Shown: positions 6,141 through 8,209 of the stretch, piece after piece
Layout of the letters: every line of letters begins with the position of its first letter
Position numbering within the stretch: position 1 is the first letter of the stretch
Origin: an uncultured Clostridium sp.
GTDB lineage: Bacteria; Bacillota; Clostridia; Clostridiales; Clostridiaceae
DNA length: 8,209 bases
NCBI RefSeq assembly: GCF_937920395.1
Contig: NZ_CALEVF010000346.1
Coordinates: 1 to 8,209 of the forward strand
Reading direction: 5' to 3'
The notes under the pieces: model-generated
What the model was told of the DNA's origin: nothing
Database searches by the model: none
Seen by the model: only the letters and a program-made list of their open reading frames with translations
Translations under genes and position numbers: made by a program

Positions 6141-6463
6141 TATTAATAATTAAAGTTTCCATAATATCCACTTACATGAACTAAATTCATACTTTAACTC
6201 ATATAGCCTCTCTGAGCCCTTGATTATGCTCTGGCACTTATAGACCAACATATTTTATCTTTAGTGAGAGAGTGTATAACAAGTGCCAAACTCCCACTAG
6301 AACTAACTTCCTTTCTTTTTGTACTATTTCTTATGTACAATATGTTGATAACTTTGTTGAAAGTCCGTCATATTAGAAGGATGTGACTTAATTGATTGAT
6401 GAATTATGATGAAATGAAGTTGTTGCAAATCATTTTTGCTCTCGTTTTATGTATTTCTTATTT
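6141..6463. other. Non-coding stretch with a locally GC-richer, structured island
   Basis: No intact reading frame is seen. The part at about 6180-6300 is richer in G and C than its surroundings and holds inverted arms TGGCACTT (6232-6239) and AAGTGCCA (6281-6288), plus CTCTCT (about 6209) against AGAGAG (about 6267). It looks like a folded RNA or the end of a mobile element, but I cannot assign it to a family. Confidence 0.35.
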
Positions 6464-6727
6464 CTACTTATTCAGGTTTTTTAAATGATAATAATTGAAA
6501 GGCAATTCTTTAATTTGTACATCATCTACGATATTAATAGTCTCTACATAATCAAATCCGATTATTTTGGCGACTGCTATTGACCCAAAATTATCTGGTT
6601 GTATAGTCGTAATTAAATACTCATATTCAAATTCACAAAATATATATTCCACAAATGAGTGCATGGCCTCTGTAATATACCCTCTACATTTATAATCTTC
6701 ATTTACAAAATAGGCAACATAATAAGA
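6464..6727 (-). pseudogene. GNAT-family N-acetyltransferase, C-terminal remnant
   Basis: The frame, read leftward from 6727, encodes 87 residues typical of the C-terminal half of a RimJ/RimL-like acetyltransferase. These are YFVNEDYKCRGYITEAM, where the family's acetyl-CoA loop (R/Q-x-x-G-x-G/A) should be but is degenerate (KCRGYI), and IQPDNFGSIAVAKIIGFDYV, the usual xxPxNxxSIxxxxxxGF segment. Immediately upstream, three stop codons in succession (TAA, TAG, TAG, to about 6736) close the frame. A different frame further right (about 6745-6850) could be remnants of the N-terminal half (LVYKTEVNDFVMRKLSN). An ATG at 6664 lies in frame but would make a 66-residue fragment without the cofactor site, and no ribosome binding site precedes it. 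The enzyme would have acetylated an amine with acetyl-CoA; this copy should be inactive. Confidence 0.7.
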
Positions 6728-6860
6728 TTACTACTATTTATATCATGAAATATCAAATGTATATATATTACTCAACTTTCGCATGACAAAATCATTAACC
6801 TCTGTTTTATAAACTAAGTCAAGACACATACACATCTGAATCTTTTAATAAGTTTAATAA

Positions 6861-6887
6861 TTTTAATAAATATTAAATTTATTAAAA
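6861..6887. promoter_or_regulatory. Perfect AT-only inverted repeat upstream of the helix-turn-helix gene
   Basis: TTTTAATAAA (6861-6870), 7-base centre, TTTATTAAAA (6878-6887): ten base pairs, perfect, ending 2 bases before a possible -35 hexamer. The position fits an operator, possibly for the protein encoded just downstream; a hairpin without G or C would be a poor terminator. Confidence 0.45.
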
Positions 6888-6889
6888 CG

Positions 6890-6918
6890 TTGATAAGTAA
6901 TAGAAAATAGGTTGTAGT
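6890..6918 (+). promoter_or_regulatory. Weak candidate promoter of the helix-turn-helix gene
   Basis: TTGATA at 6890-6895 is followed after 17 bases by TGTAGT (6913-6918), four of six matches to the -10 consensus. The predicted start would leave a leader of about 30 bases that includes the strong GGAGGG before the ATG. Confidence 0.35.
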
Positions 6919-6957
6919 AAATACAGGTAATAAAATAAAGTTATTGGAGGGATTAAA

Positions 6958-7488
6958 ATGCCGAGAGACAAATCTGTTGACAGTGAAAGAACCCGTAGTG
7001 CAGTGAAATATTATTACAATTTGACGAAAGAAAAAGGATTATTAGATCCCCTATTAAAGGCTGGAGGATTTCAGGTTCAAGCAATCGAGGCCACAATACG
7101 CCGAGGAAAAATAAGCACTAAAATGATTGATACATTCAAAGACGTACTAAACGCGGATCCGGCAGTTCTCACCGGCGAAAAAGAGCTTCCAGCGGAGGAA
7201 CCAACAACTGAATTTGTAACTTCTCCTAACTCAGTAAATTCACCGGAGACTGAGAGGACAGTGAATTTACTAATTGCACTGCTTTCTGTCGAAAAAATAA
7301 CTGATAATACTGAATTTAAGAAGGAATTAAATGCAATTAAACTTAGTATTACGCGATTAGCAAATAGTATATTGCCGGCGAAAACCTGGTTTAATACGAA
7401 TATGATAGGAACCGAAATTCCTGAATCAATGGTTCAAGGTACAAACATAAAAACAGCACCAATGGAATGTTCTCACAATGAGTTATGA
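6958..7488 (+). CDS. Small protein with a helix-turn-helix-like N-terminus
   Basis: The 176-residue protein has two parts. Residues about 10-75 resemble a Cro/C1-type DNA-binding fold: a helix (TRSAVKYYYNLTKEKG), then LLKAGGFQVQAIEATIRRGK, in the position of the turn and recognition helix, and a closing helix with the typical tail TFKDVLNADPAVLTGE. Residues about 76-100 form an acidic, Pro/Ser/Thr-rich linker, and 100-140 a helical segment (TVNLLIALLSVEKITD, ELNAIKLSITRLANSI) that could mediate oligomerisation. A strong GGAGGG precedes the ATG. Codon use is less AT-extreme than in neighbouring genes (several CCG, GCG, GGC codons), which hints at transfer, perhaps from a phage. A palindrome lies directly upstream. 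DNA binding is an inference from pattern resemblance; the turn is not canonical. Confidence 0.75.
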   Translation: MPRDKSVDSERTRSAVKYYYNLTKEKGLLDPLLKAGGFQVQAIEATIRRGKISTKMIDTFKDVLNADPAVLTGEKELPAEEPTTEFVTSPNSVNSPETERTVNLLIALLSVEKITDNTEFKKELNAIKLSITRLANSILPAKTWFNTNMIGTEIPESMVQGTNIKTAPMECSHNEL

Positions 7489-7568
7489 ATTATGAGTTCA
7501 AAAAAGAGCAGCAGAGCCCTTATTTAGGAGGACACGTAAGTAACAAAAGTAAGAATATCCAACTATAA
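7485..7568 (+). CDS. Possible 27-residue overlapping ORF
   Basis: An ATG overlaps the preceding stop as ATGA (7485-7488) and opens a 27-codon frame (MNYEFKKEQQSPYLGGHVSN and seven more residues) ending at TAA 7566. The overlap would allow translational coupling. It has no ribosome binding site of its own, though a perfect AGGAGG lies inside it (7527-7532) with no usable start codon after it. It may be a real small protein, the scrap of a lost gene, or chance. Confidence 0.25.
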   Translation: MNYEFKKEQQSPYLGGHVSNKSKNIQL

Positions 7569-7611
7569 AATAGATTTCAAAGCATAATATATATATAGGT
7601 GGTGTTTAAAA

Positions 7612-8209
7612 ATGTTAAAGGATTTAGCTAGCCCATTCAAATCAGTTTCTTTTAAGTCTCTATGGATAGGGCAATCATTTTCACGCCTGGGTGATTGCAT
7701 AATGCTTGTTATGTTACCAGTAATTGTATATTCAATTACTGGTTCTGCATTAACCATGGGATTCGTAATGACTTTAATTATGATACCCCAGATTGTGTTA
7801 ACTCCTTTTACTGGTATTATAGCAGATCGTATTTCCAGAAAAAATTAATGATTATAGCAGACGTAGTAAGGCTAATTACACTTAGTATAATTTTTATATT
7901 TTCTATATCAAATAGCATAAATATATCTATAATATACATTTATGCAGTAATTTCAGGCACTATGACTTCTATCTTTCAGCCTGCCTATTCTGCAACCAGA
8001 GCAGAAGTATTTACAAAAGAAATAAGGAATGCAGCGAATTCACTAACGCAGATAAATGAGCAATTTGCGAGATTAGTTGGACCTTCACTAGGCGCTTTAA
8101 TTATAAGCTTTACATCAATAAGTATTGCTTTTGGAATTGATGCAGCAACATTTCTTGTTACTACTCAGCCATTGCAAATAGCAAAAACCCTTTTATTGGC
8201 AAAAAGGGT
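7612..8209 (+). pseudogene. MFS exporter, frameshifted, truncated by the window edge
   Basis: This encodes the N-terminal part of a major facilitator of the MFS_3 (enterobactin-exporter-like) type: SLWIGQSFSRLGDCIMLVML, ITGSALTMGFVMTLIMIPQI and the loop motif GIIADRISRK. The frame ends at TAA 7846-7848. Reading one base back at the run of six A (7839-7844) restores RKKLMIIADVVRL and continues through SGTMTSIFQPAYSATRAEV, NSLTQINEQFARLVGPSLGA and FGIDAATFLV to the edge. One A has thus been lost from a seven-A run, or ribosomes slip there: A AAA AAT is a valid -1 slippery heptamer. After about 8162 the sequence no longer resembles an MFS helix. AGGTGG lies 9 bases before the ATG. Substrate is unknown; drug or siderophore export is usual for the family. 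Confidence 0.75.
8187..8209. repeat. Hairpin at the right edge, possible mobile-element end
   Basis: ACCCTTTT (8187-8194) and AAAAGGGT (8202-8209) are perfect inverted arms cut by the window end and may extend outward. They lie just after the point (about 8162) where the encoded protein stops looking like a transporter, so the terminal bases may belong to an inserted element. Confidence 0.35.

Noticed and set aside
7563..7757. 64-residue open frame on the minus strand
   Set aside because: It overlaps the start of the MFS gene, which has family motifs and a ribosome binding site.

Overview
This is low-GC, AT-rich DNA with clostridial character. The reasons are the strong purine-rich ribosome binding sites, AT-rich intergenic DNA, and proteins that read like Clostridium and related Firmicutes families: a DUF1232/YkvA protein, a CsoR/RcnR-family regulator, a chemotaxis receptor and an MFS exporter. 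No rRNA, tRNA, CRISPR array or complete transposase is visible. I cannot name the species.

Left part (1-2450) is read entirely on the minus strand. From the right, a strong promoter and a G-tract/C-tract operator (2341-2392) drive a small metal-sensing repressor (2039-2320), followed 19 bp later by an EamA/DMT-family permease (1132-2019). Both proteins carry histidine clusters (repressor N-terminus, permease C-terminus), and the repressor has a His-Cys-His-Cys ligand pattern. The pair looks like a self-contained metal-responsive efflux unit and is the most interesting intact system here. Diverged 40-bp direct repeats (1053-1092 and 2405-2444) flank it. Further left are a YkvA-like membrane protein (534-902, perhaps starting upstream at a non-standard codon) and the decayed start of a secreted metallophosphoesterase (1-443).

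Middle part (2450-4400) holds a chemotaxis receptor (3010-4302). Its cytoplasmic signalling part looks complete, but its extracytoplasmic sensor domain is almost absent. Long AT-rich non-coding stretches lie on either side.

Right part (4400-8209) is accessory-like: an unrecognised 186-residue protein (4908-5468), a broken gene with an in-frame TGA (5639-5947) followed by a good terminator, a non-coding island with long inverted repeats (about 6180-6300), the C-terminal remnant of a GNAT acetyltransferase (6464-6727, minus), a small protein with a helix-turn-helix-like N-terminus (6958-7488), and an MFS exporter gene that is frameshifted at an A-run and may be interrupted near the right edge (7612-8209).

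Taken together, four of the nine protein-coding loci are broken and a fifth has apparently lost a domain. That points to a decaying accessory region, or in part to sequencing or assembly indels.
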